In this document: in pieces, positions 33,291 to 46,439 of the stretch
Layout of the letters: each line of letters starts with the position of its first letter
Position numbering within the stretch: position 1 is the stretch's first letter
NCBI GenBank assembly: GCA_029931535.1
Contig: JAQPZY010001414.1
Coordinates: forward strand, 62,001 to 126,000
Reading direction: 5' to 3'
Length of the DNA stretch: 64,000 nucleotides
Source: Margaritifera margaritifera
Lineage: Eukaryota > Mollusca > Bivalvia > Unionida > Margaritiferidae
The notes under the pieces: generated by a model
What the model saw: the letters and a program-made list of their open reading frames with translations, nothing else
The model's database searches: none
What the model was told of the DNA's origin: nothing
Program-made: the position numbers and the translations under genes

Positions 33291-35295
33291 TCGAATTCGA
33301 AGGACAAACAACAAATTGACTAATTAGACGATTCCGTGCAACTTTTAAGTGAATACGTGGCATCAAATGGAATTTGAAATATCGCTTGATTTTTGTCATT
33401 GAGTAAGGATTTCCTGTATAAGCAGTGAGGGAAAGTTAATCACATTCGTGCATGTTAATTTGGAAAAGAGAACAGAAGACACGTAAGAAAACAGGGTCGT
33501 CCTGAGACCACACTTACGGCGACGGAGATTTGAGAATTTAAATACGCACAAAATGGTTACCGAAAAAATAAATATGTGCTGGTTGCTTTGTTGTTGATGC
33601 ATTTGTTTCTTTAAACATAGTTGTCGAAATAGTTGTCTTTACAGAAGCAGATTTGTACCATGCAACAGAGTATCACATCATAAATATGTTCGACCATACT
33701 GTTAAAATGTTTCCCCAATGGTGAAGTCAGCCATCTTGAACTATTCAACGTTCTAGTTATTCTCTTTTTTCGTTCATCGAAAGGCACTTTCGTGCGTTTT
33801 GATCTGTCTTGTTGTCTTTTATGTATATAGTGTTTGACACGTGAAAACATCTTATATGTTGCTCAGGATCAAAACGGTCAAAAGAAACACATGATATAGC
33901 ATGTCTTACGTTTAAATCGAATTCACTAATACATCCAGGCTATGTAAATTATAACCACACTTTTCTCATAAAAAAACGAAACGTAAATAAGGTACAAAAA
34001 AAAACAGAGACGTTTTGTACATGATCTAAAATGTTTACATCACAAAATTCCAAACGGTTCAACGTGAGCTGAACTTGATATCAAACTTGGAAATCGTCTA
34101 CAAGAGATAAAATGTCAAAACGAAACTCCTAAGGAAAGAACAAGAAGCATCTAAAACATCACAAGATGTTGCAAGTCTGATTTCGGTGAACTTCACAATG
34201 CATCAGAAAAATGATACAAGTTCAAACATCACGATTTATTATTTGATATGTGATGGTGCAGTTGTATTATGAATCTTCTTCGTTTCGTCCAAAAGTAAAG
34301 TTGTTTCTGTTTTTTATGCTGATGAAATGACAAAACCTGTACAAAACATAATTTTAGGGGCTAAGAACATCAACACAACTATAGAGCAACATCAAAGCCT
34401 GGAGGGAGTTCAACATAAACAGACTTCATCTGCATACAACGCAAATACCTGGAGTTTGACCATAATAATACCAATTATGCTTTAAGTTTGAAGTTAATTA
34501 GAAGCTTTACCTGCAAATTAATCTCGATTGAAACAAAATGTATCAATAACTATGTGTACCACGCAACACTAAACGCCGCTCACACATATACACACGTCAT
34601 CTTTTTCAATTTGTTAAAGATATCAACAAGTCCTCCCTCAAGTATGGATATTGGTGAAACTGCGCAACTAACGTGACTTTTCACTTAATTCACAGTCCAC
34701 TACCTGATAGAACGTAGACTTTTGACAGTCAAAATTAATATAAATCTTCCAACAAAAACCAATCAGGCTTATATTGCTAAATACTATAACTTTTTGAGTA
34801 ATAAATAGCGTGTACAAAGTACATCTGTTAACTCTAGATAAAAAGAATTGTTTTATTACATAGATATGTGGACTCAAACAAAAATTATCAACACAATTTA
34901 TGAAGGAAAATTACGTCATTAAATCCTGCTTTTAATAATGCCTTTAGCATGTGTATGTAGTGTCTTTTGATGTTACATTTGGCTCACCATTCGGTATGCA
35001 TACTGAAGAGGTTGTAAAGGTAATAATTTCAGTTTCACTTAATCAGTTCACAATTCATAGCCTAATATCATACTGACTTTTACCTCATACAATATTTACT
35101 CAATGCATGCGTTGCAGAAGCAAACCATTACCACAGTATGACATTTGTGCAGGTGCATGACCTTTGGACTTTAGGACTGTATCGTCTTTGGTACCCACAT
35201 ACTACACGATTAGGTTTCTGTTTCGAAAAGCTAACAAACGAAAATATACAAAACATATTACAGTACAATCTGAAACGGCGGATCATCTGCAAATA

Positions 35296-35299
<4 letters not shown>
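33291..35299. other. No gene recognised
   Basis: AT-rich unique sequence. Frames up to 79 codons show no motif. Confidence 0.5.

Positions 35300-35372
<73 letters not shown>
35300..35372. repeat. (TA)n microsatellite
   Basis: A perfect TA tract of about 73 bp. Confidence 0.97.
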
Positions 35373-35375
<3 letters not shown>

Positions 35376-35394
35376 TGAAAAGTCACCAAGTGTT

Positions 35395-35455
35395 CCGCCG
35401 TGAGCTGGGCGTGCTGTGCCTTCGGCACATGTGCTTTCGCTCACATGCGGGTCAA
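35395..35455. repeat. GC-rich tandem stem-loops
   Basis: TGTGCCTTCGGCACA (35415-35429) is a perfect short hairpin, followed by ATGTG and its inverse CACAT (35429-35446). It is much more GC-rich than the flanks and probably a repeat fragment. Confidence 0.5.
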
Positions 35456-37700
35456 CACCTTCTTCATTTTCTATATTCACAAAAGAAAAGGAAAGCTAGG
35501 GTTTTGCATGATAATAGTTTTAATTTTAAACTCCATAAAGGCAAGGAGATACAAAATTTCGATACGAGAGATCGAACACTCTAATTCATTGTACTGTTCG
35601 CTTGCATAATATTTCAAAAAATCTCAAAAACAATATATTTTGCTGCATCAATGAAAAGATCATCAATGACTGTTTTAATATTTTATGCTTTAACAACCTT
35701 GAGATATACATGAACAATGTCAGTGATGCAATGACAACTATTAATGTCAATGAAGTATGTGCAGGTGTTAAATGTCTATAACACAACTTAAAAGTTACAA
35801 TGACTCCAAATAACAATTACACATTGTATACTGCCAACTACAATGCCTAAATTATTATCATTCAATAATGAGGAAACTATATCTACATAATCAGATACAG
35901 TTTGTCGAGTTTTGAAGCCTCAAAATATATATAATTATCTTGACCAAACGAATAACACAAAAAAAACAAACAAATGCAGCGTTAACCGCACTGCCTCAGC
36001 ATTCTCAGCGCATTTGTGAGTTAAAAGTGTTTTTCACGGAGACTTTGATTCATACAATGGCAATGGTATTTCGAGCCGTACAGTTCACAGAATGAATATC
36101 AGCATAAAGTATGAAGATGAAGACAACACATATATATGCAGTTTTGTATATCTGGAAATGGTTCATGGATCTCATAATTTCTTATACTTCAGCTTAGGTG
36201 CACACACGTAATATGCTGTCAACAGATACATTTATTTCGAGAATATAATTACCATTTTAAACGTTCAGGGTGTCATTGATTTTGTTTGGTTAAATTTAAA
36301 AAGTCCAATAATAATTTTGTTAGTATGGCAAATGAGTTGCTGTGTTTGAACATTACATTTGACACAAATTACACCACATTGCACTCCATCTAGAGTCCTG
36401 TTGGATTTAATCTGGAACAAAATCACACTGCAAAAGATTCAACCAAACTCTGCAGCTATGCTTCCGTGTTTCTAAAGAGACCGAAAAAGGAAAAGAAATT
36501 AAATAGGTGCAACTTTCGAAAATATTCAAGGCATCATGACACTAGCTGAGACAAAGTGTTGTTATTGCATCACTAAAACATTAACCTTTTTTTAAAAAGA
36601 TGTGCTATAGACTGAAGAGTTTTAACGGAGTTCAATAGTAAGCGGCATTAAAAATCTAATTAGAAAATAAACTTTTTCTTAGGTTCAGCCTTGTTTTTGC
36701 TATTGCGTATGATATCCAAGCAAACGGGCGTGATTCGTCCCATTCCAGAAATGTCACTTGCACTCCACATTCCAGTTATTTTATTCCAATGCAATTACTT
36801 TCAGCAAGTCAAACAAACCCTGTGCTAATGTTTGTACATGTTATGTCCACGTTAGTGCCTAATATATGTAAGATAATCTTGTGTATGTAAACGATATGGA
36901 AAATGAAGGATATATATATATATATGTATACATATATATATAACTTCCTAGCATAGTGAAAACTATAGTACTTTGCAATCGCAGTTGACACAGTTACAAG
37001 GAAATTTGAATAATGAAGTTCAAAAGATTACCCAGAGGTTCAAAAAGTAATGACATTACCACAATCACTACTGACCGGAATAACAAGCTAACAGCTAGCA
37101 CTAATACCATGTAAAAGTATACAAAAGAAGAATGTTTCAACAGGCATAACATAACCTACAATACAAAGCAAAATAATTGTTTATGAAAGCACGATACAAG
37201 CTATGAGGACAACATACGATGTATATTTTATTGATTTGAGTGGTAGATTCAGAATGATAAAAAGATGTTACTTTTTCTGAATTGTACTACATATTGCGTG
37301 TTGAAATTGAACAAACACAGATTAGAAATAATAGGCTGATTTAGCAAATAATTATTGCAATGGTATAAAGTACTATTGACAATTTAGAGAAAATGATGAA
37401 ACCAGTGAGTAAAGATTTATATGATTTAGAAGAAACGTTTATAGACGAGACATATGCATTCAAAAAGTGAAATGGATAAAACGGTAAGCGACTCTTGCTT
37501 TAAATTGTAGCATGTGAACAGGTAAATCTGAATTAAACAAAAACAAAAAGACCTAAAAAAAACTGAGTTAAACATGACAATGGGTATAAAGACTCTTCCA
37601 TTTGCTGTTCGAATGGTTGAAATTAAAAGAGAAATCGCTCATAAAATGGGAATTTGATGCTAAAAAAGATTAATGTCGGGGTCTATATTTTTATACGATG
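35456..37700. other. No gene recognised
   Basis: AT-rich sequence with a short interrupted TA tract at 36910-36942. No coding signal. Confidence 0.5.

Positions 37701-37774
<74 letters not shown>
37701..37774. repeat. (TA)n microsatellite
   Basis: A perfect TA tract of about 74 bp. Confidence 0.97.
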
Positions 37775-37776
<2 letters not shown>

Positions 37777-38001
37777 CACTGTACATTTTTATTTGTAGTT
37801 ATCAGAGCTTAATTTCTAATTACCTGGGTTCGAAAGATGCATGCTTGCATACAGAATTATGTATTTATTATATTTTCAGTGATCGTGCGACTTGAAGAGC
37901 GTAAGGTACATTCGTACGGTGTTTGTTTTGAAATCTGGTAAAGGATAGAAGAGATACGACAAAAGAATCGCCATGGTAATTTAAACAGTTTCTTTGCAAT
38001 A

Positions 38002-38118
38002 ATGTATGTATGTATGTATGTATGTATGTATGTATGTATGTATGTATGTATGTATGTATGTATGTATGTATGTATGTATGTATGTATGTATGTATGTATG
38101 TATGTATGTATGTATGTA
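38002..38118. repeat. (ATGT)n microsatellite
   Basis: About 29 uninterrupted copies of the tetranucleotide ATGT. Confidence 0.98.
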
Positions 38119-39921
38119 CCAGCGGTATATGTGCTAATTAGCACTTTTTAAATTATTCTCAATAGAACTGACGTGGTCAAGTAATGTTTCTGTACCCCTA
38201 AACGAGATGGTAATACAGAATAGATTACAGAATAGATAATAAATGCGGATTCTGCAACTTAAAATTGATCAGGGTAACGTTTTAAAATTCTTCTTTTCTT
38301 AGTTTGCGTGTTATTTTTTTATAATGTATATGTGGTCCAAATCAGGATATACTATCTACTCCCATAGAGTAATCTGTAATCTGTAGTGTCATAAGGAGTA
38401 ATAGTATCGAATCCAATATCAAAAATTAGGATAAAAAGTTTACATAACGTCAAATTCATTCAGCAGGGTCGAAACAATTCCGCTTCTGGAGTCGTGCCAA
38501 TAAAGTTCTGGACTAGTAGAATCGAGTTCTAAACTCATTTGATTGTTTTTACACAATAATCATGAGGCGAAAAACCAAGTGTCTCGTGATCAAAACTGAA
38601 TTGGAAGAATCGAATGTGTTGAAGGTGGTTGGAAAAATGGATAAAGTGCAAAAATATTAACTCAGGTTATAAAACTTCAATATGTGGAGGCGTAACAGAA
38701 GACGACACAGGAATCAAGAGGGAAGAGTTGCAAAGTTAAATGTAATGAAAGAGAACAGTAAACATGAAAATAGAAACGATTCAAAAATATACCATAATGT
38801 TGTCCTTGTATTTCGAAAATATGTTTTGAAAATACTTCCCAAAAAGCAATGGAAAACTGCTTTTGTTGTTCTTTGCTCCGGTTTGAAAAGTAGATCATTA
38901 TCTGATCATGCCATGTTGCGTCTGATTAACCCATATAGGAGAAAAAGGCCTTGAGTGGTCCTTTGTTGTCGGCTGACACAAAGCGCCCTCATCAAATATG
39001 TTAATTGAATACGTTAATTGAAATTGGAGTCCCTAAAACAAATTGACATAATTTGCTAACTCTCTGACTGGCATACAATTATTTTCTTTTTATTCTGAGA
39101 GAATGTTTTAGTATTCATTAAAACGTTGCACGATCTGCTTTGAGACAAAGAAGTAATTTCGGAGACATTTTGCAGAACTATGATGTGACAGGTTGTGTTA
39201 CACGCTTATATGGTTATTTCAATACGTTAAGCAGCATACACAGTTTAAATTCTATATGGTAATTGCCAAAAGCAGATTTGTCTAAATCTCAGCATTATAC
39301 ACGACGAACCATAGTAATGGGTCACTAGATACTGTTGGAATGATGTCCATATAAATGCTATACTCGAAATCGAAGATTGGTCTCAATTATCCCTCCAGAA
39401 CAGTCGATTTTTCCCTAAAATGAATTCAAAACTAAAACGTATCCTGTACATACATGATTTTAGTCTTTTGCACTTCTGTTTACATGGACATTGTGTGAAT
39501 TACTATTAACAAATGTCATCAAATTCATGAAATGGTGATAAGTTTGCAATCGTTTACCTGCTCCAATCAGTCTTCAAATGTTCATAACTTTAAAACTGTG
39601 AGACTAATTATGATCACATTTTCAATGTTATTTATAATCAGATGTCTTCTCTACTTTCTTGGTGCTTATTTATTGACGTTATAGTCTGTTTCAGTGCTTC
39701 ACGCTAATGCACAATATTGTTCCTCGTAGTCTGCTACGTGTACCTTATTCACTATAGCACACTGTAATATTTCACCACAGTTGAACCTTGCCCATTATAG
39801 TACAATATCATGTTCATTAAGGTGCACAAATCGTAGAAAATTGGTTTCATTGGTGCACTACTAGTTCATTTCTAATTCACATGGGTGTAATATGATTAGT
39901 TTAGTCTAGGCGCTATGGTAC

Positions 39922-39923
<2 letters not shown>
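38119..39923. other. No gene recognised
   Basis: Includes a 90-codon plus-strand frame at 38682-38954, basic in its first third and unrecognised. It has no supporting splice or promoter signal. Confidence 0.45.

Positions 39924-40001
<78 letters not shown>
39924..40001. repeat. (TA)n microsatellite
   Basis: A perfect TA tract of about 78 bp. Confidence 0.97.
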
Positions 40002-40005
<4 letters not shown>

Positions 40006-40249
40006 CGTGGGATCATGCCCTAAAAACTACTCCAACGAAAGGTTAAAACTGACAGATTATAATGGCGAATGTAATATAGGACATTGTGAAATCTGCCTCA
40101 ACTTCGTCCAACCTAAATGAAGCACCTGCACTAAATCGTAGATAGAAATTAAAACTAATAAGCAAATTTGCACTTTTTTGAAATTATTAATTTACGATCG
40201 AAAATGGTTAAACTTTATTCCTATTATCAGTCGTTTGTATTAAAACTAC

Positions 40250-40400
40250 ATTGCCGGAATGGTGTCTCAGGGAAACGGTGTGAGGCAGTGTGTTGTTATA
40301 TTTGCCAATAGTTTACTCAAAGTAGCTACTTTAAGCAAGTCTCATCATGGCATTAAAGTCTGATTGGTGTGCAACATAGTTGCAAAGATAATTAACAGTA
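40250..40400 (+). repeat. Dispersed repeat related to 49470-49560
   Basis: Blocks such as TTTGCCAATAGTTTACTCAA and CATGGCATTAAA recur in diverged form near 49480-49540. The end motif GGAATGGTGTC also recurs near 47335 and 63680. These are old copies of one interspersed repeat. Confidence 0.4.
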
Positions 40401-40697
40401 AATAAGTCTTATGACTAAGAATATAATATGTGATGAACGTTACAAACACTTATTTGTCTTTGAATTCTTTTCGTTAATGGGCATGTACAAAACACTGGAA
40501 GATATTGACGTATACTACTTACACTTCCGGTTTCTGTTTTTGAACTGCTAGGGGTGTAGCTTTAATCTATCTTGTTTTGCAAATACAAATGCTTGAAGAA
40601 GTCATTACACATGACGAAGCTTCGCTCGCTATTAATCATGAAGTTTCACTGCGTAACTCTAAAATATATGAATCAATGAAAGGAAAGAAATAAATAT

Positions 40698-40765
40698 TTG
40701 CAACAGTTTTTATCATAAATGTTTGCAACAGTTTTTATCATAATTGTTTGAAACAGTTTGTTTCA
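40698..40765. repeat. Short tandem repeat, 25-bp unit
   Basis: TTGCAACAGTTTTTATCATA occurs twice in tandem, followed by a third diverged partial copy (TTGAAACAG). Confidence 0.8.
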
Positions 40766-42699
40766 AAGTCAAACATTCTTTCATACAGTTAAGCAATATA
40801 TTATAAGTTTACATTAGTTTCAATAATAATATTTAAAACCTTCTTAAAATTAAATCTTTTATGAAATACCATGACCTACTGAAATGCTGTTGAGTTTCAG
40901 ATTTTTATAGTATTTAATTCATTTCATATCGTTAGCCGTTAATTCTTTTTTTTTTTTTTTTTTTTTGTTTCTTTTTTACTTGGCACATGCTTTCATTGCA
41001 AAATAGTTGCACATGAAGAAAATGAAGGCGATTTAGTGGATGTAAGATCTCGATCATGTCCAGTGACTTACTAATATACCAGGAATACATGGCGATCCAC
41101 GGTTAGGCAATCTCTAAAATGTAAGGAATCTATTAGAGCCTTTTTCTCCAATATGAAGGAAAATCTTCATATGTTTTTTCTTGTGATCTTATACACGTTT
41201 GTCTTCACAGTAGTAGTGAATCAAGATAGAGAGCGTGGCGGATGTTGTCAGACGGTTAGTCCCCGCCCCATATGTTAACATAGTACACTTTTAGGTGAGA
41301 CCAGGAATGTTACCCGCTTGAATTACAATGAACTACCTCTTGTAAAGAAATCCGCATTATCCCGTGCTTCTCGTATCGTTGAGGTTCCATCAGCTGATTA
41401 AATTACAGCAGCATGTATTAACATGGCTACAGATTTGACTATTTACATATTTGGCAAAACCAAATAAGCATTTCAATGTTACTTAAATATTACAATACCA
41501 CTTTACAGTCTAAGACACATATATAGTTGTTATTTATGACCATCCTTTAAAGCTATCTTAATTTTAAGTTTCACAGTCCATTTTGGATAGGACGCGATAT
41601 AATATTTCAAATGTTAAGCACTTTACACATTTTCAAAAAGCGAAGAAATTAATCACTTGATTCCTTAAGATCGTTGAAAACGAATCGCTGTGTTTTGTTT
41701 GTTTGTTTTTTTTTCCTGGGGGGGGGGGGTAGTAAAAGTAAAAATATACAAATTAGAAGAATACCTAAATGTATATGACCGCTGATCTTGCCTCAGTTAA
41801 AGTTCATTACACAATTTGTAGAAATTGATATGTGATATCTAACTTTGTGGGAATAATTAGCTAACATTTGGAGCAACCAGTAATTATAGGTTCATTGTAG
41901 CTATATCTGTAAATGTTACTAGGTACCGGAGCGATGGAGGGGGGTTGGCAGGGTTTTTGTTTTACACCAGAATGTGTTTTTGTAATAATATAATTAGTTT
42001 TTTTTTTCTAAAATCTGAGGAAGATTGTTCTTTCGAGGTATTTCGTCGGGTCCTAATATCATATCGTGTCATCAACGGATGTATATCAATGATGACATTA
42101 TTGTACACGTGTTTAGTCTAGAATGCCAGATTTGTTTCTTTTAAGATATGGTAAAATGTCCGTCCTTGAGAAATGGGCACAAATTTGCTAAATGTTGCTC
42201 TCTGTGATAAAACTACCACATAAAAAGGGAAAGCTATAACAAGCTTTTATCTTATTTACTAATCTTGTTACCCTATTGTCGATAACTGACAACAAGACTC
42301 CATCGATAAGTACAGTTTGGCGGGCGCAGCAATAAATAATACTGATCTACAGGATGATGGACTGAAATGATTATGTGGCGCAAGTTCATCAGGTTATTTG
42401 ATTTTGACGTATTAAATACTATAGTCAAATCTGCGCAGCAACAATATAAAGTGCGCACCAAAATACAGTCCCCTCGACTGGCAAATTGCAATACAATCTT
42501 GTAGTTAGCCACAAATATAATAACTTATTTGCTTTCGTTCACGGCAGTTATCACCAGGTTGGGTGATAAGTTGCTGTACGTGTATTTTTATTGCTTGCAA
42601 TTAACTTTCCCAAATTAACAAGCAAAAGTGTGACCATTAAGATCTCAAAAATATAATTTTTTTTTAAACCAAGGCTGATTTGGTAGTACAAGGCAAAGA
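40766..42699. other. No gene recognised
   Basis: AT-rich sequence with a T-run near 40946-40966 and a G-run near 41719-41729. No reading frame of interest. Confidence 0.5.
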
Positions 42700-42873
42700 A
42701 CCGTCCCTCCTCACTCTTCCACAATGTATTCTGCTAGGCCCTCTTGATTTCCTTTAAGCAGGACTTCTTCATAATCTGCTACTCCCTAATCAATGCATAA
42801 AGTACCAGCTAACCAGGCGAATACATATGTGTAAATGAGTCAGCGGGTATCTATATGATAGCTGAAATAGAAA

Positions 42874-42946
<73 letters not shown>

Positions 42947-43810
42947 CTATTTACGCTCGGGTAAGGACACTTATGGGAGGCGTGATTGGGTTATCATGTT
43001 CCCGCCAGCTTTGGCGTGTGACCCGCTGTTAAGGGCCAATATATTTAAAGTTTCTTATCACACGTTCTGTCTATCCAATCGCAACGCTTTCGCACCGGCT
43101 TCGCGCGGAGGGATTATCTCTGCCAAGGACCTTTGGCGTCAGTCGAGCCAATTTCTTTCTGGGGTAGAGACTAAGGGTCATACGAAATCAAGAATAGACT
43201 CCTCGACTCGACATCCAGATGCCGATGCACATTTGATTCTGTTGAGGAGGTGCGTTAGAAGAAAACAAGTATATTTCGTAACAGTCAAAGTTATATTGAG
43301 AAATTACAAGAAGTACATTCGAATAACTCAGTGTGGCTAACATATGTTATTTCTTGTTGTATTTTGAAACTGGTATCCCTATACTAAAGTTATTGTCTAC
43401 TTATATTATGTACATAAAAGCAAGGCCCTGGACCCTAAACATCTTATACTTTTAAAACTTCAAAATATCCCAGGTAGCAGTCTTAGAATCAAGCGTAAGA
43501 ATGGCAAAAGTGAACATAAATCTGTAATCATTCATTCGTTTGGAATGATTCAAAATAGAATTATGTATGTATTAAATGGGTGTCCTATAGGCTTGTTAAA
43601 AACACATCTGGACACTTTGTCGAGCTTAAAACATTAACAAATTCAAACCAACAAAGTGTGTTTGACGAGAGTAGAAAATATTTTAGATTCAAAATATTGT
43701 TTTAAACAACGATTCAATGCATCATCTAATGATTTACAAGAATATCTGCTTTACAGACAGTCATGGAAACAATGTAAAAAATCAAACGTGCTACTATGGA
43801 AATCTCCAAT
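42700..43810 (+). repeat. Degenerate dispersed repeat, copy 1
   Basis: It matches 58590-59800 in several ordered blocks: CCTCTTGATTTCCTTT with CCCTTGATTTCCTTTT; the segment around GATGCCGATGCACA with GATTCCGATGCACA; ATTGAGAAATTA; GTATCCCTATACTAAA; and AATGGCAAAA. A (TA)n tract (42877-42945) is inserted in this copy. The blocks include a possible exon flanked by AG and GT. The repeat type is not identified. Confidence 0.6.
42877..42945. repeat. (TA)n microsatellite
   Basis: A perfect TA tract of about 69 bp. Confidence 0.97.
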
Positions 43811-44982
43811 CTCAATTGGAAGAATGAGAGAAAAACTAGAATAACAATTTCCTACTAAATGAACAACAGCCCTAAAGGTACCGCAGACATTTCTGACTTC
43901 TAGAACATGATAACATCTAATGGTAATAAACTGTCAGTGCTACAGCAGAAGAATGACTCAACATAAATAGCTAACAAGATAGAGGATTCTAAAATAAAAT
44001 AAATTGTATAGAAAGTCCGATTACAAATATGAAAACAACTTACGATTTATCTATGTCAGATTTGTATCACAAGATTAAGACAACAAAAGGTGTCATATGT
44101 GCTGCTTATAGGCTGAGGTTGAAAATCTAAACAGATGCAAAATAGTATGATGATCGAGAAGAGGCCCATACTATTAGTGTCGTATAATGTAGCATTGACG
44201 AAATAAACAAAAGGAGGAAACCTTTGAAATAAGATTTAACCGATTTATACAAAATTCACAACAGACACAGAAACAGATGCATTCAAGATTGAAGTAGATA
44301 AAAATTGACTAGCATTATGTGATATAATTAATCAAAACTGAATGGAGACTGAAATGGGTTAAATAATATTGCGTGTATTGATATAACCAGGCCCCTGAAG
44401 CAATTCAATCAATACATAAAAAGGGAGGTTGATGAGAAAACCACACTAATGCCCAGAAGGTATAATACTTTACGATTATGTGTAAATCATAGCAAACTAG
44501 GAGAATATGCATAACAGGAGGACTGTTTGTCAGGAGTTTCTAAGTCTGAAGCTTTACCTCATATAAAAATAAAAAAATTACTGATTTATATATGCTTCAT
44601 CATACTTTTCGTAATGCATATTACTAATTATAGATATGTCACAGCATCAAGTGATTCCAAAGGAAAATTTAAAACATTATAAACAAATTCGACAAACTTA
44701 TATATTACAATCAATAATTCATATTTGAGCAAGCATTTTCAGTTTTATCGTGCATTAGACGTGAAAAACCAACGTTTTGCTTATCCATTATGGTTTTTAA
44801 AAGAATCTGAAGCTCACATATAGAGGGAAATAAATACGTACATATCATCTAAACGAAAAAAAATATTTTAATAAATGAACTTCATGTAGGTAAACATTTA
44901 CTCGTCTAAAGTACAATAAGATAATTGTGGATGCAAAAAGCATATACTTTATTGTTTTGTTCCATTGAAATATCTCGCCTAA
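43811..44982. other. Decayed coding-like DNA, unidentified
   Basis: Parts of 44250-44560 read like protein in the plus strand (REVDEKTTLMPRRYNTLRLC near 44430-44485) but stops occur in all frames. It may continue the degenerate repeat beginning at 42700. Confidence 0.3.
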
Positions 44983-45233
44983 GGGGACCCAGGGTTAAGT
45001 GGTCTATGGCGCTCGCCTTTACAGTTCCCTCGCATATCTTACCTCTCTGCGCATTAGTTTATGTCTCTTCTCGACTAATGTGAGTATACGAACACGTTTG
45101 CCCGTAGCTTCTCTTGGGTTAGTAGTTCACTGGATCTTCCTGAGTTCTTCCACTACCATATATACTGGCCGCCATGTATAGCCTATCATGTGCTGGAAAA
45201 TGGCGTTAAGCTCCACAAAACAAAACAAAACTA
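44983..45233 (+). repeat. tRNA-derived SINE, copy on plus strand
   Basis: It begins with a box-A-like head (GGGTTAAGTGGTCTATGGCG), continues through a core (GCTTCTCTTGGGTTAGTAGT, then ATATACTGGCCGCCATGTAT and AGCCTATCATGTG) and ends GGCGTTAAGCTCCAC followed by AAAAC repeats. It shares head and core with the copy at 52305-52545. Confidence 0.7.
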
Positions 45234-46439
45234 ATCGCGTCTAAGCTGTCGCTGCTTCCAGCACAATAAATGTTGTTTTTTGTAAACCAATTGTTTTTGC
45301 TATACTCGTTGATTTATAGTATGAAGCAGCAGCAGTTATTATTGGAGGAATAATAGCTAACCGGATAGCATTTACATGAAATAAATATCTGTTGAAGTTA
45401 CTTGAATCTAATGGATGAATATAGAATAAGACAATAAATCAAAGACAGATTGTAATAATTGATTTCAATATTGAGAGAACAGTTCATTATTTAAAACCCA
45501 TGAACATTTTGTATACTCTATGTGCTTCTGCTAATCCAAAAAAAATAATATAAAATTCGAAAACTAAAGGCAACCTCAAATTAATGACTTTTACAATCTG
45601 TCGTATGTTCGAGTGAAATACTTTTACATATTCCATGCATTTTGATGGGTGTTGCTCTGTGTATTGACTATACCTATTTTAGATAATTTATCTTTCCTTT
45701 AGCTTATAAAATGGTTCACGCATTGGACAACCTTTTAGTAATTTGTGCTATATAAAAAAAAACTTATATAACTGACCTCAAGCATGAAAAGGAACAGCAA
45801 GTAGCTAAATACCCCAATCCAACACACATACACTCCGATCAACATTAAACTTAAACAAATTTTACAGAGAGCAATTCCAAAATCAAGCCCATTTTTATTT
45901 ATTGTATCGGGTAGTTTCTTTGTCTGGTTCGATAAGAAGGTAAAAGGAGATGTTAGCAATGTTGTGGCAAACAATTTAGGTAGAATGCTGGTTAAAGACA
46001 TATCCATTGTCTATGTAAGCAAATATGATTTCTGGTTGAATGACTTCATCATCTTTTCACATACAAAGATTAGTGCTTACCTGTTTCGGTCTATCTCAGA
46101 ATTTCATATTTAATATAAGACATGCAAAAATTTCGGCCGTATTAGAAGCTGGTAGCCTGGAATACGAACTTGAAATACTTCTCTCCAGACAATAAAATTA
46201 CTTCAAAATCAACTGCGTAATCGGTCAAGGATACTTACATAACTGGCATTGCTTTCTTTATCACTACATGACTAAAGATGGAATTGTAGATATACCAGCA
46301 AATATAACTTTAGCGAACCCCGAACTTGATTTTCCGAGAGGTAACATTAGAGGATAATTTTTGATACTTTGCAAACCGAGTGCATAAAGTCGTCTAAGTT
46401 TTATATTTCATAATAGATTTCATATAAGTGGGCTTACAT
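45234..46439. other. No gene recognised
   Basis: Includes a 90-codon minus-strand frame at 45735-46007 with hydrophobic runs. No family is recognised. Confidence 0.45.

Noticed and set aside
38002..38118. Possible CRISPR-like array
   Set aside because: A pure tetranucleotide repeat without spacers in a eukaryotic sequence.
37857..38144. 95-codon frame rich in THIHTYIHTYIH
   Set aside because: Translation of the (ATGT)n array on the minus strand.
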